Below, in pieces: positions 41,656 through 48,970 of a DNA stretch of 50,881 nucleotides. The notes below the pieces were generated by a model. It was not told where the DNA came from and did no database searches. It saw only the letters and a program-made list of their open reading frames with translations. This stretch comes from Ruminococcaceae bacterium UBA2656 (GTDB lineage: Bacteria > Bacillota > Clostridia > Oscillospirales > Acutalibacteraceae), in NCBI GenBank assembly GCA_002359465.1, contig DENA01000015.1, positions 76,913-127,793 of the forward strand. Direction: 5' to 3'. The position numbers were made by a program, and so were the translations under genes. Numbering within the stretch: position 1 is the stretch's first letter; every line of letters starts with the position of its first letter.

Positions 41656-43044
41656 TCAGGATTTCGGCAGGCAGACGGCAAAGACGGTCCCCCGGTCCAC
41701 TTCGCTCGTTACGATGATGGTCCCTTTATGGGCTTCCACAATCGCTTTCGTGATGGTAAGCCCCAGCCCCAGGCCGCCGGTCATCCGGTTGCGTGACCGG
41801 TCTGCCCGGTAAAACCGTTCAAAAATATACGGGATATCCCCGGACGGAATGCCTTTCCCGCTGTCGCTTACGATCAGTTCGGCCGCGTGTTCCGTCCCCC
41901 GTACGCGCACATCCGTATGTCCTCCCGCAGGCGTGTATTTCAGCGCATTGGAAACAAGATTTGTGATGACCTGGCTGATTTTATCCCTGTCGGCCCGGAT
42001 GATTTCCGGCTCCCCCTCAAAAGACAGCGCAACGCCCTTCCTTTGAAATTCCGTTTCAAAATTATGGAGGATATGACGGATGAGCTCGGAAACATCGAAT
42101 TCAGAAACCGTCAGGGATGCATTCTCCGCCTCGTACCGTTCCAGCCTTTCCAGATCGCCGACCAAACGGTTCAGCCGGATGATTTCCTCGTGGCAGCTCT
42201 CCAGCCTTTCCCCGCTCGGCTCCCAGATTCCGTCAATCATTGCCTCCATGGAGCTTTGCAGGTTTGCAAGGGGCGTCCTCAGCTCATGGGCGACATCGGC
42301 GGCCATCCTTTTTCGCAAGTTTTCCTGCTCCTCCAAAGAATCCGCCAGATGGTTGATGGTGTCCGTCAGCTGTGCCATTTCCCTTGTCCCGGAGGTTTCC
42401 GTTATCCTCTGCTTGAAATTTCCTTTCGCAATCTGCCCTGCGGCTTTCACGGATTTAGAGATCGGCCCGCTCATCCGCTTTGCCATGAAAGCGCCTGCAA
42501 GCAGCGCCATAACAAGGGAAAAAACACCTGCCCACACCAAAATGGTGTTGATACTGTTTAAGAAGGCAATGTCGTTATCCGTAAAATAATAGGGGCCGTA
42601 ATACCCCAGTTCAACATGCCCTACTTCCCGGCTTCCGGCTTTGACGGAATAAACCTTTTGCTCATATCCGCCCTTAAAGCCGGGATAACGGCTGTTCATA
42701 TTCTGCGACATGTGCGTGAGCATCTGCACACAAAGGCCGTTATTGTGAACCGTGGCGTCCCAGACCGTTTTTCCGTCTTCGCTTTTCAGTTTGACAATGA
42801 CGCCCTGTTCCAGCGCATTTACGCCGATATTTGCGATGACACCCGTATTCCAGCCGTCAAAGGCATTGTACTGTTTTTCAATTATACCGACAATGTCGCT
42901 GTTTTTTTGCTCTCGCTGTTTGATTACGTAATTCTGAAATTGGCTTTGCAGCAAAACGTTGATGCAAAAGCTGATAACGGCCACCAGCAGCAGCGATATT
43001 ACCGCGTAGGAAAACGACAATTTGGATTTTAAACTGTACTTCAG
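41656..43044 (-). CDS. Sensor histidine kinase of the metal-linked two-component system
   Basis: About 462 residues if started at CTG 43044, one base after the response-regulator stop, with GGAGG eight bases before; this gives the usual kinase opening (M)KYSLKSKLSFSYAVISLLL. A TTG at 43020 is the alternative. Two transmembrane helices flank an extracellular domain of about 130 residues that contains one Cys, several His and Met (NNGLCVQMLTHMSQNMNS). A HAMP follows (about 188-240). The phosphoacceptor His is in AADVAHELRTPLANL (about 253), and the ATPase boxes are NLVSNALKY, VSDSGKGIP and GGLGLGL. The Met/His-rich sensor part would suit copper or silver sensing, but this is inference. Confidence 0.9.
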   Translation of the reverse strand: MKYSLKSKLSFSYAVISLLLVAVISFCINVLLQSQFQNYVIKQREQKNSDIVGIIEKQYNAFDGWNTGVIANIGVNALEQGVIVKLKSEDGKTVWDATVHNNGLCVQMLTHMSQNMNSRYPGFKGGYEQKVYSVKAGSREVGHVELGYYGPYYFTDNDIAFLNSINTILVWAGVFSLVMALLAGAFMAKRMSGPISKSVKAAGQIAKGNFKQRITETSGTREMAQLTDTINHLADSLEEQENLRKRMAADVAHELRTPLANLQSSMEAMIDGIWEPSGERLESCHEEIIRLNRLVGDLERLERYEAENASLTVSEFDVSELIRHILHNFETEFQRKGVALSFEGEPEIIRADRDKISQVITNLVSNALKYTPAGGHTDVRVRGTEHAAELIVSDSGKGIPSGDIPYIFERFYRADRSRNRMTGGLGLGLTITKAIVEAHKGTIIVTSEVDRGTVFAVCLPKS

Positions 43045-43045
43045 C

Positions 43046-43738
43046 TCAATCGCCTCCGAACTTATAGCCGACTCCGTGAACCGTCAAAATATACTGCGGA
43101 TTTTTGGTATCCGTTTCAATCTTCTGGCGGATATTCTTGATATGGGTGTCGATCACCCGGTCGAATCCGTTAAAGTCATCCCCGCTGACAATGGTGATCA
43201 GTTCCTCACGGGTAAACACCTTTTTCGGGTGCCTTGCCAACGCGCTGACGATTTTAAACTCATTGGGGGTCAGTCCGGCCGTCTGCCCATCCCTCTGAAC
43301 GTCATGACCATCCAGATCCACCGTCAGTTCGCCCTGACGGAAGGAAATAACCGCGGGCGAGTCGCTTTCCGTCCTGCGTAAAACCGCTTCCACCCTTGCG
43401 ACAAGCTGTCGAGGGCTGAACGGTTTGGGCACGTAGTCGTCCGCACCGATATGCAGTCCGTGCAGAATATCCTCCTCCTCCACTCTGGCTGTCAGCATAA
43501 TGATCGGCACACTGGACTTTTTCCGGAGCGTGCGGCATATTTCTTCCCCCGTGATATCCGGAAGCATCCAGTCGAGAATAATGAGAGCGGGCTTCTCCCT
43601 TTCAAAGCTGTCAAAGGCTTCTTTTCCGCTGAAAACGCCGTTAACGGCGTAACCGCTCCTCTCAAGATAGGACTTTACAACCTCCACAATCTTCGGCTCA
43701 TCATCAACAATCAGAATTCGTTTTTCATTCCGGCTCAA
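43046..43738 (-). CDS. OmpR/PhoB-family response regulator
   Basis: The protein has 230 residues. The receiver domain has the acidic pair in IVDDEPK, the phosphorylated Asp56 in LIILDWMLPD, and Lys in YVPKPFSP. The C-terminal winged helix includes LTPNEFKIVSALARHPKKVFTREEL and IDTHIKNIRQKIE, then VHGVGYKFGGD. The start is a TTG at 43738 behind GGAGGCGGAG; no ATG fits. It is directly followed by its kinase. Its likely targets include the promoters at 45648-45693 and 46337-46373, which share TTCAT elements at the spacing expected for OmpR-type activators. Confidence 0.94.
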   Translation of the reverse strand: MSRNEKRILIVDDEPKIVEVVKSYLERSGYAVNGVFSGKEAFDSFEREKPALIILDWMLPDITGEEICRTLRKKSSVPIIMLTARVEEEDILHGLHIGADDYVPKPFSPRQLVARVEAVLRRTESDSPAVISFRQGELTVDLDGHDVQRDGQTAGLTPNEFKIVSALARHPKKVFTREELITIVSGDDFNGFDRVIDTHIKNIRQKIETDTKNPQYILTVHGVGYKFGGD

Positions 43739-43857
43739 TATACTCCGCCTCCAAAGACAGAAGCCTCTTTAAAAAGGAGCCCTGCCGTTTTGATCCATCA
43801 TCGTCCGTCTCCTGCTGCCACCGCACAGGCGGCGAACCGAAGAGACATAAAAACCAA

Positions 43858-43890
43858 TGGTATAATAACCGCTTTGCGGTTATTATACCA
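43858..43890 (-). terminator. Perfect 33-base palindrome, probable terminator after the LDCC-type gene
   Basis: Arms of 15 bases (43858-43872 and 43876-43890, TGGTATAATAACCGC) around TTT, followed on the minus strand by GGTTTTTATG. It lies 24 bases after the small-protein gene and before the response regulator. Confidence 0.72.
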
Positions 43891-43913
43891 CATTTTGCTT
43901 CGGAATTTAGATG

Positions 43914-44066
43914 TTACCCGCGGTATTTCTCCGGCCGGTTATCCGCCGGACGGTTCATTTTACAGCAGTCCGGTATCCCGCCGCCAAACTGTTTTTGATT
44001 TTCCCTCGCCATACGGTCCAAAGACCGTTTAACCGAAGCTTTGATTCTGTCCAAAATTTTCAGCAT
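43914..44066 (-). CDS. Small 50-residue LDCC-type putative metal-binding protein
   Basis: Fifty residues, MLKILDRIKASVKRSL then DRMARENQKQFGGG, followed by IPDCCKMNRPADNRP. It starts at the ATG at 44066 with AAAGGGA upstream; longer frames overlap the SafE-type gene and are rejected. I recall small Clostridial proteins with a basic N-terminal helix and an LDCC motif proposed to bind metal; this one has PDCC in that place. It is encoded 22 bases after the HMA-SafE-cupredoxin gene, so it is co-transcribed and may be a metallochaperone-like peptide of the same system. The function is not established. Confidence 0.75.
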   Translation of the reverse strand: MLKILDRIKASVKRSLDRMARENQKQFGGGIPDCCKMNRPADNRPEKYRG

Positions 44067-44088
44067 ATCAATTCCCTTTCTTCGCTGT

Positions 44089-45528
44089 TTATCCGCAGCA
44101 GCCCGCCGCCGCAGCGTTTGCCGTGGAATCACCGGGCTGCTCCACATCCTGCGGAGTAATATTCGTCAGATCGGAAACCACCGTAAGATCGCTTCTGATC
44201 ATTCCCATCCAACAGGTATAGGTGATTTTGCCGGTTTCCTGCGGGGTAAATTCAATTTGGTTGTCGCCCGGTTCCAATGTCTTGGTAATGTTGTACTGAG
44301 GGATCGTAAGCGTCCTGTTGCAGCCGTTGATCGCGTCCGCGTCAGCCTGAATGGTCCACTTTACCGGAATGCCCTTCTGCACGACAAGCGGGCTGTAGCT
44401 GCCGGACTGCAGCTTTGTGGATACGGTCTGAATGTTGTTTTCGATTCTGGCGACATTGTCCGACCCGGTTGCCTGGGCGGTGATTCCGCCGGGAAAGCTG
44501 ATTCCCGAAAGGGCAAAGCCCCGGTTGAGCATGACGACGCCCAGAAGCATAACGAGTACGGCGCTGACCTTCATCATTTTATGCGTAAATTTGCTGCTTA
44601 AAAAAGAACTGAGCGCGCCAAAGCCAAACATCAGAGGAACAGTGCCAAGGCTGAAAACAAACATCGAGGCTGCGCCCGCGAAAAAGCTTCCCGTGCCCAG
44701 CGCGTAGATCTGCATGGCCTGAAGGGGGCCGCAGGGCATCAGCCCGTTTAAGAGTCCTACGTAAAACGGCCCGCGTTTCCCCTGATTTTTATAAATCCGG
44801 CTGCCGAAGAATTTGGGCATTCTTGGAACAAACCTGCGCAGCCACGGAAACACGTCGAGCATGTTCAGCCCCATGATCACCATGAAGACGCCCGACAGAA
44901 TCGCGACGATGCCCTTCGCCGTTCCGGAAAAGCTGACGACCGAGCCAAGCGCGCCGGCAATACCGCCGACAGCCGTATAGGAAATTACCCTGCCCGCGTT
45001 ATACATCAGGCTCGGTTTCAGCTTTGACCATTTGCCTGTATCATTCTCTTCATACCGGTAGGACACGCACTGGGAAAGATTGATTCCGCCGCACATCGCC
45101 ACACAGTGAAGTGAGGTGATCAGGCCCACCACAAACAGAATCCCGTACCCCATATTCTGTGAAACCTCGGGAATAAAGTTCAGACCGACCGTATTTTGCA
45201 CAATCAGGTATCCGGCAAACAGGAGCAGACCGATGCCGATCAGCTGATTGATGAATTTCCGGTCTGTCTTTTCCTGTGTTTTTTCTTTTGCCGGAATATT
45301 TTGATTCTGACCGTTTTTTACTTTGTAATCCAGTTGTTCAATCGCGGCAATGATTTTTTCAATGCCGATGACTTCCGGGTCGTAGGCAACGGTCACCGTG
45401 CCGCCGTAGCTTGCGGACGCTTTTTTGACCCCGTCCAGCCCGCTGAGCGTACTTTCAATTTTAACCGCGCAGTTCGCGCATGTCATTCCTTCTATGGTTA
45501 GTGTTTTTTGAACCAGCTTCTGTTCCAT
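44089..45528 (-). CDS. HMA - SafE/CcdA-like membrane - cupredoxin-like fusion protein, probable copper handling
   Basis: The protein has 479 residues. Residues about 8-72 are a heavy-metal-associated domain with MTCANC (Cys17, Cys20). A linker and six or more transmembrane helices follow, in the TauE/SafE-DsbD_2 group (GLITSLHCVAMCGGINLS, NGLMPCGPLQAMQIYALGTGS), with paired Cys and Met likely in the metal path. Residues about 360-460 resemble a cupredoxin with NGCNRTLTIPQYNITKTLEPGD and ITYTCWMGMI as possible copper ligands. The tail ends GCCG. This set fits a copper relay across the membrane. It has its own promoter with a TTCAT direct repeat and heads a unit with the LDCC-type gene. Confidence 0.9.
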   Translation of the reverse strand: MEQKLVQKTLTIEGMTCANCAVKIESTLSGLDGVKKASASYGGTVTVAYDPEVIGIEKIIAAIEQLDYKVKNGQNQNIPAKEKTQEKTDRKFINQLIGIGLLLFAGYLIVQNTVGLNFIPEVSQNMGYGILFVVGLITSLHCVAMCGGINLSQCVSYRYEENDTGKWSKLKPSLMYNAGRVISYTAVGGIAGALGSVVSFSGTAKGIVAILSGVFMVIMGLNMLDVFPWLRRFVPRMPKFFGSRIYKNQGKRGPFYVGLLNGLMPCGPLQAMQIYALGTGSFFAGAASMFVFSLGTVPLMFGFGALSSFLSSKFTHKMMKVSAVLVMLLGVVMLNRGFALSGISFPGGITAQATGSDNVARIENNIQTVSTKLQSGSYSPLVVQKGIPVKWTIQADADAINGCNRTLTIPQYNITKTLEPGDNQIEFTPQETGKITYTCWMGMIRSDLTVVSDLTNITPQDVEQPGDSTANAAAAGCCG

Positions 45529-45593
45529 ACCATCTCTCCCATCAGGATAGCCCTTTTTCTACAGCAACTTTTCAGATATACGGATTCTTTCCC

Positions 45594-45626
45594 GCTGTCC
45601 CCCCCGCCTATGGCGGGGGAGACAGC
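45594..45626. repeat. 33-base palindrome in the SafE-type leader
   Basis: Arms of 15 bases with one mismatch (45594-45608, 45612-45626) flank TAT. The core CCCCGCC-TAT-GGCGGGG is shared with the palindrome at 5946-5978. It lies between the promoter and start codon of the HMA-SafE gene, so it would fold in the leader RNA. Confidence 0.75.
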
Positions 45627-45647
45627 ATATATATATTACTCTTAATT

Positions 45648-45693
45648 GTTATAAGCGAATCCTATCAGTTCGCTATGAAGATTTTATGAAGAT
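45648..45693 (-). promoter_or_regulatory. Promoter of the HMA-SafE gene with response-regulator direct repeat
   Basis: The -10 is TATAAC (45648-45653, minus strand). Upstream are two copies of ATCTTCATA-type sequence with an 11-base period (plus-strand CTATGAAGAT at 45673 and TTATGAAGAT at 45684). The proximal TTCAT ends 21 bases from the -10. There is no good -35, as expected for an activator-dependent promoter. Confidence 0.65.
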
Positions 45694-45730
45694 CGAAACA
45701 GGAATTCGTCCCGCCGGTTATTGGGATAAA

Positions 45731-45766
45731 GAAAAGCAGAACCAACGGCCGTCGGTTCTGCTTTTC
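45731..45766 (-). terminator. Terminator of the DUF2318 gene
   Basis: A 36-base palindrome with one imperfect pair (GAAAAGCAGAACC on one side, GGTTCTGCTTTTC on the other) starts 7 bases after the DUF2318 stop codon. The U-tract on the minus strand is made by the base of the stem. Confidence 0.8.
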
Positions 45767-45772
45767 CATGCG

Positions 45773-46306
45773 TCATCTTTTCCAGTTTTCAAAAAGGGTT
45801 TTGCTCTGCTGCAAAAAGTCCTGTGAAACGGTAATCGTCGTTCCGCCGTCCTTTTTGTTTTCGTCTAAAATCGGCACGGGGTTGCATCCGTCCTTCTGCT
45901 TTTCCACCCGGCTGATTTTAAACCGGTTCCCGCAATTCTGGCAGACCAGCTCGTCGCCCTCCTGCACATAGTACCCTCTGCCGGAATCGTAGCAGACCTG
46001 ACAGGTATTCAGCGCCGTTCTGACAGTGCCGTCCGGCGCTTTCACCGCGATCAGTTCCATATTGGTGCCCCCGGCATTATAAGGAATAAATTTTGCGGTT
46101 TCGGTAATCTCGCTTTTTGCAATCGAAACATCCGAACCCGACGGCGCCCCGCCGACCTGAGAATCAGTCTTAGGGCCGATCAGCCCTTTTAAGGCAAAAA
46201 AAGCCGCGGCAAGGACGACCAGACAGCCGACGCTGATAAAAACACCTTTGCTGTTTTTCTTCCCATCTGCTTTATGATCAGGTGTATGGTTCTGTGGTTT
46301 TCCCAT
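45773..46306 (-). CDS. DUF2318-type membrane-anchored metal-binding protein
   Basis: About 177 residues from the ATG at 46306 (MGKPQNHTPDHKADGKK), 8 bases after GAGGAG; a GTG three codons upstream is too close. After a His-containing cytoplasmic tail comes one membrane segment (about 22-42), and the rest is outside. The DUF2318 pattern is complete: NTCQVC (Cys102, 105), LVCQNCGNRF (Cys122, 125) and DGCNPVPI (Cys141). The family is linked to iron and copper uptake systems (FtrD type) and may carry a metal or Fe-S centre. It sits beside the HMA-SafE gene and shares its promoter motif. Confidence 0.88.
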   Translation of the reverse strand: MGKPQNHTPDHKADGKKNSKGVFISVGCLVVLAAAFFALKGLIGPKTDSQVGGAPSGSDVSIAKSEITETAKFIPYNAGGTNMELIAVKAPDGTVRTALNTCQVCYDSGRGYYVQEGDELVCQNCGNRFKISRVEKQKDGCNPVPILDENKKDGGTTITVSQDFLQQSKTLFENWKR

Positions 46307-46336
46307 ATCATGCACTCCTCAATCTGTTTTGACCAT

Positions 46337-46373
46337 ATCTTATCAGCACAGTGTGGAGAAGTTATGAAGATCG
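46337..46373 (-). promoter_or_regulatory. Promoter of the DUF2318 gene with shared TTCAT motif
   Basis: The -10 is TAAGAT (46337-46342, minus strand). TTATGAAGATCG (plus strand, 46362-46373) places TTCAT exactly 21 bases from the -10, the same geometry as at the HMA-SafE promoter. A second, degenerate repeat copy may lie on the promoter-proximal side. There is no good -35. Confidence 0.6.
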
Positions 46374-46384
46374 GGAATTCCGTG

Positions 46385-46924
46385 TTACAGCTTTACGGCG
46401 GCGCTCACCGCATTAAAAATATCTTCCACGTCGGCGAGCGCGCCCTTTCCCACAGTTGCGCACGCCAGAAGGCTTTCTTTCGGTTCAATGAACTGATATC
46501 CGTATTTTTTTAATTTCGCTATATTCTCCTGTACAATAGGGTTCTCCCACATATTGGTGTTCATCGCCGGCGCAATCAGAACCGGCTTGTTTCTGACTGC
46601 CAGAATCGTGGTGGAAAGCATATCGTCCCCGATGCCGGAAGCAATCTTGCCGATGATGTTGGCGGTGGCGGGAGCGATCAGCACGACATCCGCCTTCTTT
46701 GCAAGGGAAATATGCTTGATCTCATGGGGAAAATCGTCCTGAAACACATCCGTGTACACGCGGTTCTGCGTCAGGCTGCGAAAGGTCAGTGGCGTTATGA
46801 ATTTCGTCGCGCCGTTCGTCAGGATCACCTCCACCTCATACCCGGCCTTAAAAAAGCGGTGTGCCAGATCGGCGGCTTTATAAGCCGCAATGCTTCCGGT
46901 CACTCCAAGAATCATATGTTTCAT
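46385..46924 (-). CDS. coaC: Phosphopantothenoylcysteine decarboxylase (stand-alone CoaC)
   Basis: The protein has 179 residues. It is the flavoprotein half of coenzyme A biosynthesis with GVTGSIAAYKAADL, the active His71 (EIKHISLAKKADVVLIAPATANI), the PAMNTNMWENP clamp with Asn, and Cys155 in SLLACATVGKGAL, where the family has LACGxxGxGR. It decarboxylates 4'-phosphopantothenoylcysteine to phosphopantetheine. It overlaps coaB by four bases (ATGA). Most bacteria have a fused CoaBC; the separate form is known from streptococci and some other Firmicutes. Confidence 0.93.
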   Translation of the reverse strand: MKHMILGVTGSIAAYKAADLAHRFFKAGYEVEVILTNGATKFITPLTFRSLTQNRVYTDVFQDDFPHEIKHISLAKKADVVLIAPATANIIGKIASGIGDDMLSTTILAVRNKPVLIAPAMNTNMWENPIVQENIAKLKKYGYQFIEPKESLLACATVGKGALADVEDIFNAVSAAVKL

Positions 46925-47706
46925 ACTTTTCCCTCCAAAAGCTTTTTCAGCACGCTGTCCGCTATTCCCTCTGCAATCTGTTCTTTGCCAGAAAATTTTA
47001 TATAATCCCCGTTTTCATCCACAAGAAAACCCTCATGGTTCCCACCGCGGAAGGAGTCCGTATCGTTTGCAAGGACAAAATCGCACCGGTTCCTTTTCAG
47101 CAAAGCACACGCCGTTTCTATCAGCGTTTCCCGGCTTACCCCGCTGAGCAGCTTAAATCCGACCAGAAGTGTTTTGGGGCTGGTCTTTTTAATCATGCCG
47201 ATAATCTTCGGCGTTTTCTCCAGCACCAGCACCGGGTGCTCCAGTTCAGAGCTGATTTTGTGCTCCGCGCTGAGCGGCCGCGAGGCAATCGCCTGTGTGA
47301 CCGCCCGTTGCCACTCCGCTTCGGAAAGTGCCGGCTGCGGGCCGCGGAATCTTTCCGCCAGCGCCTGCGCGATCTGTTCCGGCGTTGTAACACTGCTTAC
47401 TTTATAGTCGCTCACCGCCATGGAGTGGATGACCGCGTCGATCTTCTTCTCCGTCAGCAGCCGGGTTAACGTATTTTGAAGCTGCTCCGTGCCTTCAACA
47501 CGCATGATGTGAATCTTTTCGTCCTTTATGCGGGGAAGGCAGGCGCCTGTCCCGCACAGATAATAGATCTCGTATTCTTTTTCTTCAAGCCTTCGCGCCA
47601 GTTCCTCCGCAATCAGGCTGCCCAGCCTGCCCGTCGCCTCGTTCGCAATGGTTCTGACCGCGTCGATTCTCTCCCGCGTACCGCCCGCTGTGATAATAAA
47701 ATTCAA
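46921..47706 (-). CDS. coaB: Phosphopantothenate-cysteine ligase (stand-alone CoaB)
   Basis: The protein has 261 residues. Conserved CoaB parts are NFIITAGGTRERIDAVRTIANEATGRLG at the N-terminus, HSMAVSDYKV in the middle, LEKTPKIIGMIKK, LLVGFKLLSG and FVLANDTDSF near the end. It joins cysteine to 4'-phosphopantothenate using a nucleotide triphosphate; which one is not clear from sequence. The start is TTG at 47706, nine bases after AAGGA. It lies directly before coaC in a two-gene operon with a consensus -35 promoter. Confidence 0.93.
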   Translation of the reverse strand: MNFIITAGGTRERIDAVRTIANEATGRLGSLIAEELARRLEEKEYEIYYLCGTGACLPRIKDEKIHIMRVEGTEQLQNTLTRLLTEKKIDAVIHSMAVSDYKVSSVTTPEQIAQALAERFRGPQPALSEAEWQRAVTQAIASRPLSAEHKISSELEHPVLVLEKTPKIIGMIKKTSPKTLLVGFKLLSGVSRETLIETACALLKRNRCDFVLANDTDSFRGGNHEGFLVDENGDYIKFSGKEQIAEGIADSVLKKLLEGKV

Positions 47707-47768
47707 GCGCTCACGTCCTTACGATAGTGATGTTCAGTCCCTGTTATCTATTAATTTACCGTGATTTT

Positions 47769-47797
47769 AATGTATATGATTTCGCAGGATTTGTCAA
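47769..47797 (-). promoter_or_regulatory. Promoter of coaB-coaC
   Basis: On the minus strand a perfect TTGACA (47792-47797), a 17-base spacer and TACATT (47769-47774). Confidence 0.72.
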
Positions 47798-47910
47798 TCG
47801 GCCTTTTTCCTATTTTGCGCCCGTATGACAGCCGTTATCCGGACAATCGGTTTCTTCTATTTTTACCGTCTACCCAATAAACCCAGAAACAAAAATGCCC
47901 TTTCAAAATA

Positions 47911-47948
47911 TTATGGAACGAAGGCCCCTTCGGGGGGCTATTCCATAA
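47911..47948 (+). repeat. Leader hairpin before the Tgl operon
   Basis: Outer arms TTATGGAA (47911-47918) and TTCCATAA (47941-47948) pair perfectly. Inside, GGCCCC and GGGGGGC pair around TTC with a small mismatch. It ends 20 bases before the start codon of the unknown gene and has no U-tract. It may influence translation or be a decayed palindromic repeat. I found no convincing sporulation-type promoter in this 262-base gap. Confidence 0.55.
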
Positions 47949-47968
47949 CCGAAAGAGGCGGGATTAGA

Positions 47969-48970
47969 ATGAATTCGGGCAATCACGGCCCAACAAACCA
48001 GCTGGACCGTACCAGACGTACACGGGGAGCGGATGCCTGCAGATTTATTTTTATCACAACGGAAAAAAGAAGCAGGCAAAATGCCGTCAGGCTGATCAAC
48101 GACAGCAGGCTCCTTTTTGCTTCCCTGTTTGTCCTCCAGCAAGAAATCAGGGAGCTGGATCTTTATCAGGAACTCAGTGAGCGCAACCAAACTGCGCTGA
48201 ACATATGCCAAAAAATAACGGACGCAAAACATTCGGCAGGCGGGCCGGGCGGCGGATTTTCTTTAAAGAGCGAGGCCGTCCATTCCGTATTGCTGTGGAT
48301 GTTCAATACCGGCATGCTCGACGACGGTATGAGCGGCCAGTTTGACCAGATTCTGGATATCACCGCATCCGTTCTGGTGAAAACACACCACGAAAAAACA
48401 GTTCTGCCGGTAATGGCGGAATTGATCTTTCAGCGGAACCGGAAGGGCGTTTACAACCATGATTTGATCTGGGCCTTTTTCCAGTCCCGTGACGCGCAGT
48501 CACTGCGCCACATTGCGGCAAGGCTGCGCTCCCCCGTTCAGCAGGACGTGGAGCTGGCGCGTGTGCTGCTGAACATCCCGAAGGATACTCCTCTGCGGAC
48601 AAACAGCGACAAGCAGAAGCAGTACGCCGCCTATCTGGCGTGGCTGAAAGACAACAGCCCTTATGTCTATTTTACAGGGGAAAGCATGCAGCTGACCAAC
48701 TCTCCCTCTGTCTGCGGAGTGAGCCTGGAGGCGAAGTATCTGTGTAAAGGCGTTTCTCCGCGCTGCAACAAGCCGCTGACCCCCCTGACCGACGAGGAAC
48801 GCTTGAATCTGGAGCGCTTTTATAACGCCAAAGAGGAAGAAAGAGCCGCGCTTGCAAACTATTCCAACACCCTACATTCCAAAAACCAGCCGTCCTGGAA
48901 TGAATGGATGCGGTATCCGGTGAACAGGCAAATAGACATCGCCAAATACGGCCGGAGGGAACTTGTATGA
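47969..48970 (+). CDS. Unrecognised protein encoded with the spore transglutaminase
   Basis: I do not recognise this 333-residue protein. I start it at the ATG at 47969 behind a purine-rich AGAGGCGGGA; the frame is open further up but crosses the leader hairpin. The N-terminus is polar (MNSGNHGPTNQ). Residues about 40-85 and 130-205 look helical and HEAT-like (ILDITASVLVKTHHEKTVLPVMAEL in part; AQSLRHIAARLRSPV). A glycine run GGPGGG is at 91-96. Cys249, 259 and 266 cluster in SPSVCGVSLEAKYLCKG and VSPRCNKP. It is rich in Gln and Lys and has no signal peptide or membrane segment. Its stop overlaps the tgl start by four bases, so it may be a substrate, partner or localiser of Tgl. Confidence 0.8.
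   Translation: MNSGNHGPTNQLDRTRRTRGADACRFIFITTEKRSRQNAVRLINDSRLLFASLFVLQQEIRELDLYQELSERNQTALNICQKITDAKHSAGGPGGGFSLKSEAVHSVLLWMFNTGMLDDGMSGQFDQILDITASVLVKTHHEKTVLPVMAELIFQRNRKGVYNHDLIWAFFQSRDAQSLRHIAARLRSPVQQDVELARVLLNIPKDTPLRTNSDKQKQYAAYLAWLKDNSPYVYFTGESMQLTNSPSVCGVSLEAKYLCKGVSPRCNKPLTPLTDEERLNLERFYNAKEEERAALANYSNTLHSKNQPSWNEWMRYPVNRQIDIAKYGRRELV

Noticed and set aside
44067..44147. Longer N-terminus for the 50-residue PDCC protein
   Set aside because: It would overlap the HMA-SafE gene, and the ATG at 44066 has its own ribosome site.
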